A DNA stretch of 64,000 nucleotides, taken from assembly GCF_902832845.1 (NCBI RefSeq), contig NZ_CADFDB010000001.1, positions 558,001-622,000 of the forward strand. The letters are read 5' to 3'. This DNA comes from Burkholderia metallica (GTDB lineage Bacteria; Pseudomonadota; Gammaproteobacteria; Burkholderiales; Burkholderiaceae). Each line of letters begins with the position of its first letter. Position 1 is the stretch's first letter. This document shows, piece after piece, positions 38,223 through 47,276 of this stretch. The translations under genes and the position numbers were made by a program. Below the pieces are notes generated by a model that saw only the letters and a list, made by a program, of their open reading frames with translations, made no database searches and had not been told where the DNA came from.

Positions 38223-39752
38223 TCAGTGGTGCTTGCGCAGCGGCGCATCCTCGACGAACCACGCGAGCACGAACGCGATCGCGATGATCGTCGCCGCCGC
38301 GAGGTACACGACATGCAGCGACCCGGCGAACGCATGCAGGTACGCGTCGCGCACGGCATCCGGCAACTGGTGCACGGCGGCCGGGCCGAGCGCGGGCGGC
38401 AGCGCCGTGCCGGCCGGGAGTGCCGCCGTCACCCGCGACTCCAGCCCGTGCGAGAACAGCGCGCCGAACGCCGCGACGCCGAGCGAGCCGCCGATCGAGC
38501 GGAACAGCGTCGCGCCGGACGTCGCGACGCCCATGTGCCGGAACTCGACCGTGTTCTGCACGGCGAGCGTGAGTACGGGCATCACCATGCCGAGCCCGAT
38601 GCCGAGCAGCGCCATGTATGCATACATCGTGTGCAGCGGCGTATCGAGCGTCAGCGTCGACAGCAGCGCCATCGCGATGCCGCCGGTCAGCGTGCCGAGG
38701 ATCGGGAACATCCGGTACGAGCCGAGCCGCGAGATCAGCCGGCCGCTGACGACCGACGTCACGAGCATCCCGCCCATCATCGGCAGCAGCTGCATCCCGG
38801 CCTGCGACGGCGTCGAGCCCTTCACGACCTGCAGGTAGAGCGGAATGAACGTGACCGAGCCGAACAGCGCGATGCCGACGACGAAGCCGATCAGGCTCAC
38901 CAGCACGAAGGTGCGATGGCGGAACAGTTCGAGCGGCATGATCGGCTCGGCCGCGAGCCGCTCTTCGTAGATGAAGCCGCCGATCGCGACGACGCCGAGC
39001 ACGAGCGTCATCCACAGCTGCGGCGACGTCCACGGCAGCAGCGAGCCGCCTTCGCTCGTGAACAGGATCACGCAGGTGAGGGCCGTGGCGAGGAACGCGG
39101 CGCCCATGTAGTCGATCCGGTGCTTCACGTGCGCGGTGTGCGGCCGGAACGCGACGCCGATCACAGCGAGCGCGAGAAAGCCGAGCGGCAGGTTGATCGT
39201 GAAGATCCAGCGCCACGACAGGTGCTCGACCAGGAAGCCGCCGAGCAGCGGGCCGACGATCGTCGCGAGGCCGTACACGCCGCCGAACATCCCCTGGTAG
39301 CGCGCGCGGCGATCGGGCGGCACCAGATCGCCGATCGCGGCCATCGTGACGACCATCAGGCCGCCGCCGCCGAGCCCCTGCAGCGCGCGCAGCACGATCA
39401 GCTGCGTCATGTCCTGCGCGACGCCGCACAGCGCGGAACCCGCGAGGAACAGCACGATCGCGGCCTGCAGCACGATCTTGCGGCCGTAGAGGTCGCCGAG
39501 CTTGCCGTACAGCGGAAGCACGACGGTGGACGACAGCAGGTATGCGGTGACGACCCACGACAGCTGGTCGAGCCCGCCGAGTTCGCCGACGATCGTCGGC
39601 AGCGCGGTCGACACGATCGTCTGGTCGAGCGCGGACAGCAGCATCACGAGCAGCAGCGCGGCGACGATCAGCCCGGTCGGGGCGTCGCGGCGGGCCGCGT
39701 CGGCGGCCGGCGGAGTGAGGAAGGTGTGGGTGGTCATCGAGATATCTGCCAT
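38223..39752 (-). CDS. DHA2 family MFS drug exporter (EmrB/QacA-like, 14 TM)
   Basis: 509-residue drug/H+ antiporter of the 14-TM group. The D1 motif LDQTIVSTALPTI, motif A GKLGDLYGRK, and the motif-C-like GPLLGGFLVEHLSWRWIFTINLP are all visible. Such proteins extrude diverse hydrophobic compounds. The start ATG 39752 is plausible, though a second ATG 15 nt in is equally possible; neither has a clear ribosome site. Two inverted repeats directly upstream suggest local repression by a MarR or TetR-type regulator that is not encoded here. Confidence 0.92.
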   Translation of the reverse strand: MADISMTTHTFLTPPAADAARRDAPTGLIVAALLLVMLLSALDQTIVSTALPTIVGELGGLDQLSWVVTAYLLSSTVVLPLYGKLGDLYGRKIVLQAAIVLFLAGSALCGVAQDMTQLIVLRALQGLGGGGLMVVTMAAIGDLVPPDRRARYQGMFGGVYGLATIVGPLLGGFLVEHLSWRWIFTINLPLGFLALAVIGVAFRPHTAHVKHRIDYMGAAFLATALTCVILFTSEGGSLLPWTSPQLWMTLVLGVVAIGGFIYEERLAAEPIMPLELFRHRTFVLVSLIGFVVGIALFGSVTFIPLYLQVVKGSTPSQAGMQLLPMMGGMLVTSVVSGRLISRLGSYRMFPILGTLTGGIAMALLSTLTLDTPLHTMYAYMALLGIGLGMVMPVLTLAVQNTVEFRHMGVATSGATLFRSIGGSLGVAAFGALFSHGLESRVTAALPAGTALPPALGPAAVHQLPDAVRDAYLHAFAGSLHVVYLAAATIIAIAFVLAWFVEDAPLRKHH

Positions 39753-39769
39753 GGCAGGGAATTGTGTCG

Positions 39770-39799
39770 AACTATAGCCATGGATAGTTGACTGGTCAA
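39770..39799. promoter_or_regulatory. Inverted repeats upstream of MFS exporter gene
   Basis: AACTAT-N8-ATAGTT at 39770-39789, overlapping TTGAC-N2-GTCAA at 39788-39799. These lie 18 to 47 bp before the exporter start and are the kind of operator that efflux repressors use. Confidence 0.55.
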
Positions 39800-39910
39800 T
39801 TTCTGCCCAGCCTCGATGTGTTGCAGCCGTAACAGAAGATTGCCTGCGCGAAAAATTGACCGGGATCAGCGGAAAGCGGGGCCCGACTCAAGTTTTTTGC
39901 AGGCAAACCG

Positions 39911-39936
39911 TAATCCAGAGTGCCGCGCGCCGATTG
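39911..39936 (+). promoter_or_regulatory. Sigma-28-like (flagellar) promoter of chemoreceptor gene
   Basis: TAATCCAG then, after 10 nt, GCCGATTG resembles the FliA consensus TAAA(GTTT)-N11-GCCGATAA, one nucleotide short in spacing. It ends 31 bp before the start of the chemoreceptor gene. Confidence 0.4.
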
Positions 39937-39967
39937 CCGCGACACTTTTTACCGCTCACGTCCCGTC

Positions 39968-41527
39968 ATGAACCTGAACGCCCTGTTTTCCCGTTTCTCG
40001 ATCCGTACGCGGATCTTCTCCACGCTCGGCCTCGTCGCCGCGCTGCTCGTCGTATCGGGGCTGATCGGCCTCGCCGGCATGCAGAGCTCGAACCGCGCGC
40101 TCGACGAGGCGTATACGCGGCAACTGGCTGCGAAGACCGCGCTGTCGGCGGCCAGCCTGAATCTGACGATCGTGCGCACGACGCTCGACCGCGCGATGCT
40201 GCACCCGGAAGCGCCGGAAGTGCCCGATCTCGTCAAGAAGGCCGAAAACTATCTCGCGAAGGCCGACGCCGCATGGCGCGGCTACGCATCGATGCCGCAC
40301 GACGGCGACGAAGGCCCGCTCGCGAGCCGCCTCGACGCCGCGCGTCAGGCGCTGATCGGGCAGGCGCTGAAGCCGATGATCGACGCCGTTCGCGCCGGCC
40401 GCCGCGACGAGGCCGACCGGTTGCTGATGTCGGTCGCGCCGCCGCTGTCGGTTGCGCTCACGCAGGCGACCGATGCGCTCGACGCGTACCAGGTCGCGCG
40501 CGGCAAGGCGGTGTACGACACCGCGCAGACCTACTACGGCTGGATGCGCGCGGGCGCGATCGCGGGGATCGCCTTTGGTCTCGCCGCATGCCTCGGCTGC
40601 GCGGTCGGCCTGCATTACGCGATCACGCAGCCGGTGAACCGGCTGCTGTCGCATTTCCGCCGCCTGTCGGAAGGCGACCTGACGTCGGAAGTGCGCTGGT
40701 CGTCGCGCGACGAGATGGCCGAGCTGGTCAAGGGCGTGACCGGCATGCAGCGCAGCCTCGCGGACACCGTGCGCCAGGTCAGTCAGGGTTCCGAAGCGAT
40801 TTCGACGGCGACGCACCAGATCGCGGCCGGCAACACCGACCTGTCGCAGCGCACCGAGGAGCAGGCTGCCGCGCTGCAGGAGACGGCCGCGAGCATGGAG
40901 CAGCTCACCGCGACCGTGAAGCAGAACGCGGACAACGCGATGCAGGCGCAGGCCTGCGCGGACACCGCGAGCGAAATCGCGACGCGCGGCGCGACGGTGG
41001 TCGGCGAGGTGATCGGCACGATGAACGAAATCGACCAGAGCTCGCAGAAGGTCGCCGACATCATCGGCACGATCGAGGGCATCGCATTCCAGACCAACAT
41101 TCTCGCGCTGAATGCGGCGGTCGAAGCCGCGCGCGCGGGCGAGCAGGGTCGCGGCTTCGCGGTGGTCGCCGGTGAGGTGCGCACGCTCGCGCAACGCTCG
41201 GCGTCGGCGGCGAAGGAAATCCGCACGCTGATCGGCGAATCGGTCGAGCGCGTCGCGAACGGCTCGCGGCTCGTCGGCATGGCCGGCACGACGATGCAGG
41301 ACATCCAGCAGGCGATCGGCCGCGTGACGGGCATCATGACGGAGATCGCGGCCGCGTCGAACGAGCAGCGCGACGGGATCGAGCAGGTGAACCGCGCGGT
41401 GTCGCAGATGGACCAGGTGTCGCAGCAGAACGCGGCGCTCGTCGAACAGGCCGCGGCGGCGGCCGCGTCGCTCGAAGAGCAGGCCGACGGCCTGCGCCGC
41501 GCGGTCGGCGCGTTCCAGGTCGCCTGA
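39968..41527 (+). CDS. Methyl-accepting chemotaxis protein (Tar-type, four-helix-bundle sensor)
   Basis: 519-residue chemoreceptor. TM1 about 13-38, a periplasmic four-helix ligand domain (40-190), TM2 about 193-217, then a HAMP domain with QPVNRLL and the long coiled signalling domain. The hairpin tip region that contacts CheA/CheW is EGIAFQTNILALNAAVEAARAGEQGRGFAVVAGEVR, here cited only by its core FQTNILALNAA. The C-terminus lacks a pentapeptide for CheR/CheB, ending in GAFQVA. Ligand unknown. It is monocistronic, with a possible flagellar promoter upstream. Confidence 0.95.
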   Translation: MNLNALFSRFSIRTRIFSTLGLVAALLVVSGLIGLAGMQSSNRALDEAYTRQLAAKTALSAASLNLTIVRTTLDRAMLHPEAPEVPDLVKKAENYLAKADAAWRGYASMPHDGDEGPLASRLDAARQALIGQALKPMIDAVRAGRRDEADRLLMSVAPPLSVALTQATDALDAYQVARGKAVYDTAQTYYGWMRAGAIAGIAFGLAACLGCAVGLHYAITQPVNRLLSHFRRLSEGDLTSEVRWSSRDEMAELVKGVTGMQRSLADTVRQVSQGSEAISTATHQIAAGNTDLSQRTEEQAAALQETAASMEQLTATVKQNADNAMQAQACADTASEIATRGATVVGEVIGTMNEIDQSSQKVADIIGTIEGIAFQTNILALNAAVEAARAGEQGRGFAVVAGEVRTLAQRSASAAKEIRTLIGESVERVANGSRLVGMAGTTMQDIQQAIGRVTGIMTEIAAASNEQRDGIEQVNRAVSQMDQVSQQNAALVEQAAAAAASLEEQADGLRRAVGAFQVA

Positions 41528-41535
41528 TCGACCGC

Positions 41536-41577
41536 GGGCGGCGGCGGGGCGGGGATTCGCCCGACGGGCCGCCGCCC
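41536..41577. terminator. Stem-loop between convergent chemoreceptor and helicase genes
   Basis: Perfect 10-bp arms GGGCGGCGGC/GCCGCCGCCC with a 22-nt loop fill the 60-bp gap. Confidence 0.55.
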
Positions 41578-41587
41578 GCCCGTTACA

Positions 41588-43255
41588 TCAGACGGCGGCG
41601 AGCTGCGCCGCCGCGCGCGACGACGCGACGATCAGCAGCTTCATCGTCGCGCGCGTCGCGCCGACGAAGAGCTTGCGCGCGGCCCGCGCGTCGAGCGTGT
41701 CGAAGTCGACTTCGGTGAGGATCACGCACGGCGCCGACTGGCCCTTGAAGCGGTAGATCGAATCGAGCAGCACGTCGCCTTCGCGATACTCCGGATTGCC
41801 GAACAGGTCGTACTTGCCGGTGAAGCTCTTGAGCCGGTGCGGGCCGAGCTGGTCGAGCGGCGCGAGCACCGAGCCTTCGCGGCCGCGATACGACAGCACC
41901 GCGATGTCCTGCTTGCGAAAGCCGAGCGACAGCGCGTGCGTGATCGCGCGCTTGGTCGCGTCGATGCAGGCGTCGGCCAGCGCGTCTGCCGACGCGCCGG
42001 CTTCCCCGTACGCCGACACCGACGGATCCGAACCGTCGAACGGGCTGCCCGAGCGCAGCTCGGCCGCGAGCGGCTCGACCCGGCCGACGATGTCGCGCAC
42101 GAATTCGAGCAGGTCGCGCGGGCTGCGGTAATTCGTCAGCGCCTTCAGCGTGACCCAGCCGGGCAGCGCGACGGGCTCGCGCATGTACAGGTTCTGCAGC
42201 GGATCTTCGAGCCACCACCATGCGCCGTCGGCCGCCAGCAGGCGCTCCAGCGCCACCGCCCACGGCGCATGGAAATCCTGCCCTTCGTCGACGACCAGCA
42301 CGTCGAAGCGCCAGCGTTCGGGGATCGGCGTTTCGGCGAAGCGCGTCTCGAGCCGCTCGAATTCGCCGGGCACCTGGAAGTCGGGCGTATAGCCGCCGTC
42401 GCGCGCGACCCAGTCGCACAGCTGGTGGTAGTTCGCGATCTTCGCGCCGGGCGGCGCGATGCGCGCAATGTAGTCGGCGAGCGGCCGGTTGAAGCACACG
42501 TAGAGTACGCGCTTGCCGGCCGCGACCGCGTCGCGCATCGCCTGCACCGCGAGCTGCGTCTTGCCCGAGCCGGCCGTGCCGGTCACGCGCAGCCGGAACG
42601 GCGCGAATTCGAGCTGGCGCGCCCATGCGGCGAGTCCGCCCGACAGCCGCGTGACGAGCGTGCCGGCCTGGCCGACGAGCGCGCTCGTGTCGGGCGTGAG
42701 CGCGAGCTCGTCCGCGAGGAAATGGTGGAGTTTCGCTGCGTTCGGAAACGCTTCGTCGTCTTCGGGCAGGATGCGCAGGATCACCTGCGCGAGCTGCGCC
42801 TTGCGCGACGCATCGACGATGCGGTCGGCCGCGACGCCGGCGATCGACGCGTCGCGGATCGAGTAGTCGGGGCAGTACAGCAGCGCCTCGACGCCGTAGA
42901 CGCCCGCGCCGAGCGCGGCCGTCAGGCGGCGGTGCAGCGTTTCCTGCGTGCGCGCGAGCTGGATCGGGACGTTGCGCTCCTTCTGCAGATAGACCTTCAC
43001 GAGCCCTTTCGGCGTCTCGCGCAGGAAGCCGGCTTTCTGCTCGATCAGCAGCACGCGGCCGGCCGGGCTCACGACGACGAACGCGGCCTCGCCGAACACC
43101 GAGAAAGCCTGGTCGGCGCGGGTCCAGTGCACGCCGTGATACACGGTGTAGCTGTCGGGCAGTGCATGTTCGAGCGCGGCGAGCGTTTCGCGCTCGCGTT
43201 CGGCCGCGCCGGTCGCGGCGAGGCTTTTCCAGTCGTCGGGGATGAGGCGGGCCAT
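41588..43255 (-). CDS. NERD-like nuclease-domain plus superfamily 1 helicase protein
   Basis: 555-residue protein. Residues 50-80 hold an IEQK (71-74) element preceded by AFVVVSPAGRVLLI, a NERD/PD-(D/E)xK-like pattern. The helicase part has Walker A GTAGSGKT (226-233), VVDEGQDF (321-328; a DExQ-type Walker B), and the late motifs SIYRFKGQSAPCVIL and LFVGATRA, which match SF1 (UvrD/PcrA-type) helicases. Nuclease plus helicase fusions often act in DNA processing or phage defence; nothing nearby confirms that. Start ATG 43255. Single gene. Confidence 0.82.
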   Translation of the reverse strand: MARLIPDDWKSLAATGAAERERETLAALEHALPDSYTVYHGVHWTRADQAFSVFGEAAFVVVSPAGRVLLIEQKAGFLRETPKGLVKVYLQKERNVPIQLARTQETLHRRLTAALGAGVYGVEALLYCPDYSIRDASIAGVAADRIVDASRKAQLAQVILRILPEDDEAFPNAAKLHHFLADELALTPDTSALVGQAGTLVTRLSGGLAAWARQLEFAPFRLRVTGTAGSGKTQLAVQAMRDAVAAGKRVLYVCFNRPLADYIARIAPPGAKIANYHQLCDWVARDGGYTPDFQVPGEFERLETRFAETPIPERWRFDVLVVDEGQDFHAPWAVALERLLAADGAWWWLEDPLQNLYMREPVALPGWVTLKALTNYRSPRDLLEFVRDIVGRVEPLAAELRSGSPFDGSDPSVSAYGEAGASADALADACIDATKRAITHALSLGFRKQDIAVLSYRGREGSVLAPLDQLGPHRLKSFTGKYDLFGNPEYREGDVLLDSIYRFKGQSAPCVILTEVDFDTLDARAARKLFVGATRATMKLLIVASSRAAAQLAAV

Positions 43256-43402
43256 GGCGTCGGGCGGCGGATGCCGGCGTGGGCGTGAACGGGTGCGGCT
43301 ATTGTACTGAGGTGCCGGGTGATAAACCTGTTCACGGCCGCCGTGCCGCGCGGACGTCGGCCGCCAGCAGGCGCAACGGCCGGGGACGTTGCTCGGGTTG
43401 CG

Positions 43403-44257
43403 TTACCCGCGGGCGAGCCGTTTCGCGAGATCGGCGCTGAGGATCGCCATGCGTGCGGGCTTTTCGTAGCAGACGACGTCGAACGCGCGGATCACTTCGC
43501 TGATGTCGGCCTCGCTCGCGCGGCCGGTGAGGAGGTCGCCCGTCAGCACGAAGATCGGCGCACCCGGATTGTCGGACGTGCGCACGGCCTTGATCGCGGT
43601 GGCGGCGGTGCCGTCGTCGAACAGCCATTCGGTCAGGACCGCGTCGAACGCCTGACCCTGCAGCGCGTCGACGAACGGTGCGAGACCGTCGAATGCGGCC
43701 GTTGCGAAACCCTGACGTTCGAGATAGCGGCACAGCTCGGTCGCGCTGACGCGATCGGGGTCGATCACCGCGACGACGAGCTTGTCGCTCTCCGCGCGGC
43801 GCGGATAGATCTCGATCTTGTGCACGTCGTACGCGTTCTGGTACAGCACGCCGGTGTGGCGCAGCACGCGCCAGCGACCGTTCTGTTCATATGCGACGAA
43901 TTCGGGACGCGCGCCGGCTTCGAGCGGCGCGCCGATCCATGCGGTGCACGGAATCTCGGCGACGCCCGCATAGAGCACGGCTTCCTGCGAATAGGCGCCG
44001 ACCATGCCGGGGTCGAGCGTTTGCGCGCCGAACAGCTGGGCGGCGGGTTCGCCGTACGCTTCGGCGACTTTCTTGATCTGCGCGAGCGTCCAGGGGCTGC
44101 TGCCGCGCAGCTTACGATGGCCTTGCGAGAAACTCAGGTCGAGGATGCGGCAGAGTTCGGTGGTCTGCTGGCGCTTGCCGATGCCGTTGCGGGTCATCAG
44201 CTCGCGCACGCGCTCGGCAACCGCGAGGGAATCCGTGGTGATTGCTTCAGTGGTCAT
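43403..44257 (-). CDS. BetR-type HTH regulator with C-terminal pseudo-receiver domain
   Basis: 284-residue regulator. The N-terminal part (about 10-75) is a BetR-like HTH domain: ERVRELMTRNGIGKRQQTTELCRILDLSFSQGHRKLRG. Residues 158-275 form a CheY-like receiver: acidic pair Asp166/Asp168 (VIDPDR), the phospho-acceptor site carries Glu210 (DAVLTEWLFDDG) where Asp is expected, Thr239 (FVLTGD) and Lys266 (CYEKPA). The Asp-to-Glu change could mimic phosphorylation. The middle (80-155) is unassigned. Start ATG 44257. No histidine kinase adjoins. Confidence 0.8.
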   Translation of the reverse strand: MTTEAITTDSLAVAERVRELMTRNGIGKRQQTTELCRILDLSFSQGHRKLRGSSPWTLAQIKKVAEAYGEPAAQLFGAQTLDPGMVGAYSQEAVLYAGVAEIPCTAWIGAPLEAGARPEFVAYEQNGRWRVLRHTGVLYQNAYDVHKIEIYPRRAESDKLVVAVIDPDRVSATELCRYLERQGFATAAFDGLAPFVDALQGQAFDAVLTEWLFDDGTAATAIKAVRTSDNPGAPIFVLTGDLLTGRASEADISEVIRAFDVVCYEKPARMAILSADLAKRLARG

Positions 44258-44481
44258 GCTACGGGAACGGATCGTGACGTTCAGAACGACGCCTTGCGGC
44301 AGTCTCGACGGACAGTCTTCATGACGTCCAGGGGCGAGCCGACCGGCCACGCGCGGAAAAGATAACTTTACCGCAAAATAGTCGTTATTCAGCGGAGTGA
44401 AAGGTGCGTTTGTGTGAAAGGTGTGTCACGACGTTACCACCGCCGGCCGAATCCGGAAGCATTCTTGACTGACAGGAAACA

Positions 44482-45816
44482 ATGACGACCACCTATCCAT
44501 TGCACGATGCGCTGACCGCGGCCGACACGCCGTTCCCGGACGAAGCCGACGTCGTGATTGCCGGCGCCGGCATCATGGGCTGCGCAGCCGCGTATTACCT
44601 GGGCCTGCGCGGCCTGAAGGCCGTCGTGCTCGACAAGTCGCGCATCGCCGGGCAGCAGTCGACCCGCGCCTGGGGCTTCGTGCGACAACAGGGGCGCGAA
44701 GCGGCCGAGGTGCCGCTGATGATGGCCGGCATGCGGATCTGGGAGCAGTTAGAGGAAACGCTCGGTTTCGATCTCGAATGGCGGCAGGGCGGCTGTCTCT
44801 ATATTGCGGACAACGAAACGGATTGGGCGTCGTTCAATGCGTGGCTCGCCGTCGCGCGCGAGCACGGGCTCGACACGCGCACGCTGACGCGCGCGCAGAT
44901 CGACGAACGCGTGAGCGGCCTGGCGCCGAACGCGCGCACGCTCGGCGGGCTGTACACGGCGACCGACGGGCAGGCCGAGCCGCGCCGGGTGGCCGCCGCG
45001 TTCGCCGCGCGTGCCGTCGAGGCCGGCGCGCGCTTCTTCGAAGGCTGCGGCGTGACCGCGATCGAGACGGCCGGCGGCACGGTGGCCGGCGTCGTGACCG
45101 AGCGCGGCACGATCCGCACGCGGCGCGTGATCTGCGCGGCCGGCGCGACCAGCTTCCGGCTTCTCGACGGCGTCGGCATCCGGCTGCCGCAGCAGGCCGT
45201 ACGCGGCACCTGCATGCGCACCAACGTCGTGCCGCCGGTGTCGGCGTCGACGGTGTGGGGGCACGGCCTCGGCATCCGGCAGCGCAGGAACGGCACGATC
45301 AATCTGGCCGACGACATGCAGGTCGACGTCGACCTGACGCTCGGCCACCTGCGCGGGTTGAGCCTGTTCTGGCCGGCGTTCTGGTCGCAGCGCGACAAAT
45401 TCCGGCTGCACGTGAACGGCGCCGCATGGCGCGATGCGCTCGCCCGCATCAATGGTGCGACCGGGCCAATCGAGCCGCGCGATCCGCAGCCGCAGCCGAA
45501 TCGCGCGCACGCGCCGCGTGCGCTCGCGAAACTCAAGGCGATCTTTCCCGCGCTGAAGGACGCGCAGATCGTCGAGGCGTGGGCCGGCCTGATCGACGTG
45601 CTGCCCGACGGCATTCCGGTGATCGATGCGCCGGGCACGCCGTCCGGGCTCGCGATCGCGACGGGGTTCTGCGGCCACGGTTTCGCGATGGGGCCGATCG
45701 TCGGGCGGCTGCTTGCCGAATGGATCGACACGGGCGCGCCGTCGCTCGACCTGTCGGCGTTTCGCGCGCAGCGCTTCGTCGACGGCACGATGGTGCGGCC
45801 ACGCAGCATGCTGTAA
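44482..45816 (+). CDS. FAD-dependent oxidoreductase (DAO/glycine oxidase superfamily)
   Basis: 444-residue flavoprotein of the D-amino-acid dehydrogenase superfamily (DAO). The FAD-binding IAGAGIMG (26-33) and the late TGFCGHGFAMGPIVGRLLAEW block (nucleotide-binding C-terminal motif) are both present. Such enzymes oxidise amino acids, sarcosine or polyamine-like amines. No second subunit is adjacent. The ATG at 44482 is used; a spaced GACAGGAA lies just before. The BetR-type regulator gene (43403) is divergent from it across a 224-bp AT-rich gap, so it may regulate this gene. Confidence 0.88.
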   Translation: MTTTYPLHDALTAADTPFPDEADVVIAGAGIMGCAAAYYLGLRGLKAVVLDKSRIAGQQSTRAWGFVRQQGREAAEVPLMMAGMRIWEQLEETLGFDLEWRQGGCLYIADNETDWASFNAWLAVAREHGLDTRTLTRAQIDERVSGLAPNARTLGGLYTATDGQAEPRRVAAAFAARAVEAGARFFEGCGVTAIETAGGTVAGVVTERGTIRTRRVICAAGATSFRLLDGVGIRLPQQAVRGTCMRTNVVPPVSASTVWGHGLGIRQRRNGTINLADDMQVDVDLTLGHLRGLSLFWPAFWSQRDKFRLHVNGAAWRDALARINGATGPIEPRDPQPQPNRAHAPRALAKLKAIFPALKDAQIVEAWAGLIDVLPDGIPVIDAPGTPSGLAIATGFCGHGFAMGPIVGRLLAEWIDTGAPSLDLSAFRAQRFVDGTMVRPRSML

Positions 45817-45898
45817 CGGAAGAATCGACGCGATGACGCCGGCCGGTCGAAGCCGACCCATCGTAGAATCGAGCCCGCATCCTTCAGGAGATTCCCCG

Positions 45899-46993
45899 TT
45901 GGCAACGCCTTCCGCCCAGCGCCGCTCGTTGCGCTCACGCCTGCGTCGCGCCCGCAACCCGTGGCAGGCGCCGCGTGCGCGCACGCTGTTCACGCGTCCG
46001 GCGACGTCGCCGCAGCGCACGCTGTTGTTCCGTGTCGGCGCGGTCGTGCTGCTGTGCGCGCTCGCGTTCCTCGTGCTGTATCTCGATCGGGACGGGCTGC
46101 GCGATTCGACCAAGAGCACGCCGATGACCGTCTCCGATCTCGTGTACTTCACGATGGTCACGGTCGCGACGGTCGGCTACGGCGACATCGTGCCCGTCAC
46201 CGCACGGGCGCGTCTCATCGATGCGTTCTTCATCGTGCCGATCCGCATCGTCATCTGGTTCATTTTCCTGGGCACGGCGTATCAGTTCGTGATCCAGCGC
46301 GTCGTCGAGGAATTCCGCATGAAACGCCTGCAAAAGCAATTGTCCGATCACATCGTCGTCTGCGGTTATGGCCTGTCGGGCTCGATCGCGGTGCGCGAAC
46401 TGCTCGAGAGCGGCGTCGATCCGGCGACGCTCATCGTGATCGACTCGCAGCAGCAGGCAATCGAGGCCGCGACGTCGCTCGGCGTGGCCGGATTGCTCGG
46501 CGATCCCGCGCACGAGGATCTGCTGCAGCAGGCGCAGGTGCGTGAAGCGAAGGCCGTGATCATTTCGGTGACCGACGATCCGACTGCGATCCTGCTGACG
46601 CTGTCGGTGCGCAGCATCGCGCCCGATACGAAGATCGTCGTGCGGATCCAGGAGAACCTGTACCAGCGGCAACTGCGGCAGGCGGGTGCGGACGTGATCG
46701 TGTCGTCGACGAAGATCGGCGCGCTGCTGCTCGCGGATGCCGTGCATAGCCGCTATATCGTGCCGTTCGTGAACGACATGCTGTCGACGCGCGGACGCGC
46801 GACGCTGCTGGAGCGCGAGGCGATGCCGCAAGAGGTCGGCTGCATGACGAACGTCGTGCCGGGTGCGATCGTCGTCGGGCTCGATCGGTGCGGGAAGATC
46901 TTCTCGTTCTACGAAGACCCGCCGTGCAGGATCGAGGCGGGGGACACGCTGGTCGTGATCCAGTCGGCGCGGATTCCGGATGCGGATGTGTGA
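45899..46993 (+). CDS. Potassium channel with RCK (TrkA-N/C) domain, TTG start
   Basis: 364-residue voltage-independent K+ channel (Kch/MthK-type). TM1 lies about 44-62, the selectivity filter is TVGYGD (91-96), TM2 about 106-128, then an RCK domain with GYGLSG (156-161) and a TrkA-C domain from about 280. The start is the TTG at 45899, decided by AGGAG 8 nt upstream; in-frame ATG 45833 has no ribosome site, and would run through the region before the gene. The subunit would gate K+ with NAD or another cytoplasmic ligand. Monocistronic. Confidence 0.92.
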   Translation: MATPSAQRRSLRSRLRRARNPWQAPRARTLFTRPATSPQRTLLFRVGAVVLLCALAFLVLYLDRDGLRDSTKSTPMTVSDLVYFTMVTVATVGYGDIVPVTARARLIDAFFIVPIRIVIWFIFLGTAYQFVIQRVVEEFRMKRLQKQLSDHIVVCGYGLSGSIAVRELLESGVDPATLIVIDSQQQAIEAATSLGVAGLLGDPAHEDLLQQAQVREAKAVIISVTDDPTAILLTLSVRSIAPDTKIVVRIQENLYQRQLRQAGADVIVSSTKIGALLLADAVHSRYIVPFVNDMLSTRGRATLLEREAMPQEVGCMTNVVPGAIVVGLDRCGKIFSFYEDPPCRIEAGDTLVVIQSARIPDADV

Positions 46994-47276
46994 GCCCGTT
47001 CGGATCGACGTGTACGCGATACATGCGATGCGCGCCCGCATGTGCGGAACGTGCGCGATATCCGTCGCCGGCGCCGTGATCTGACGGACCCTGTCGCGCG
47101 GAAGGCCGGGTGCAATGGCCCGGCGGGCCGCAGTTGCGTTTCCAGTGCGCGCGCACGCTCGGCACCGCGCACTACGCACTCCTAACCCGACAATCCAACG
47201 CTCGCCCACGCAATCGTCCGCGACTGGCTCGCATAAGCCGCGCGACGGCGTGCATCGATTGCCGTGCGTTGCGCGC

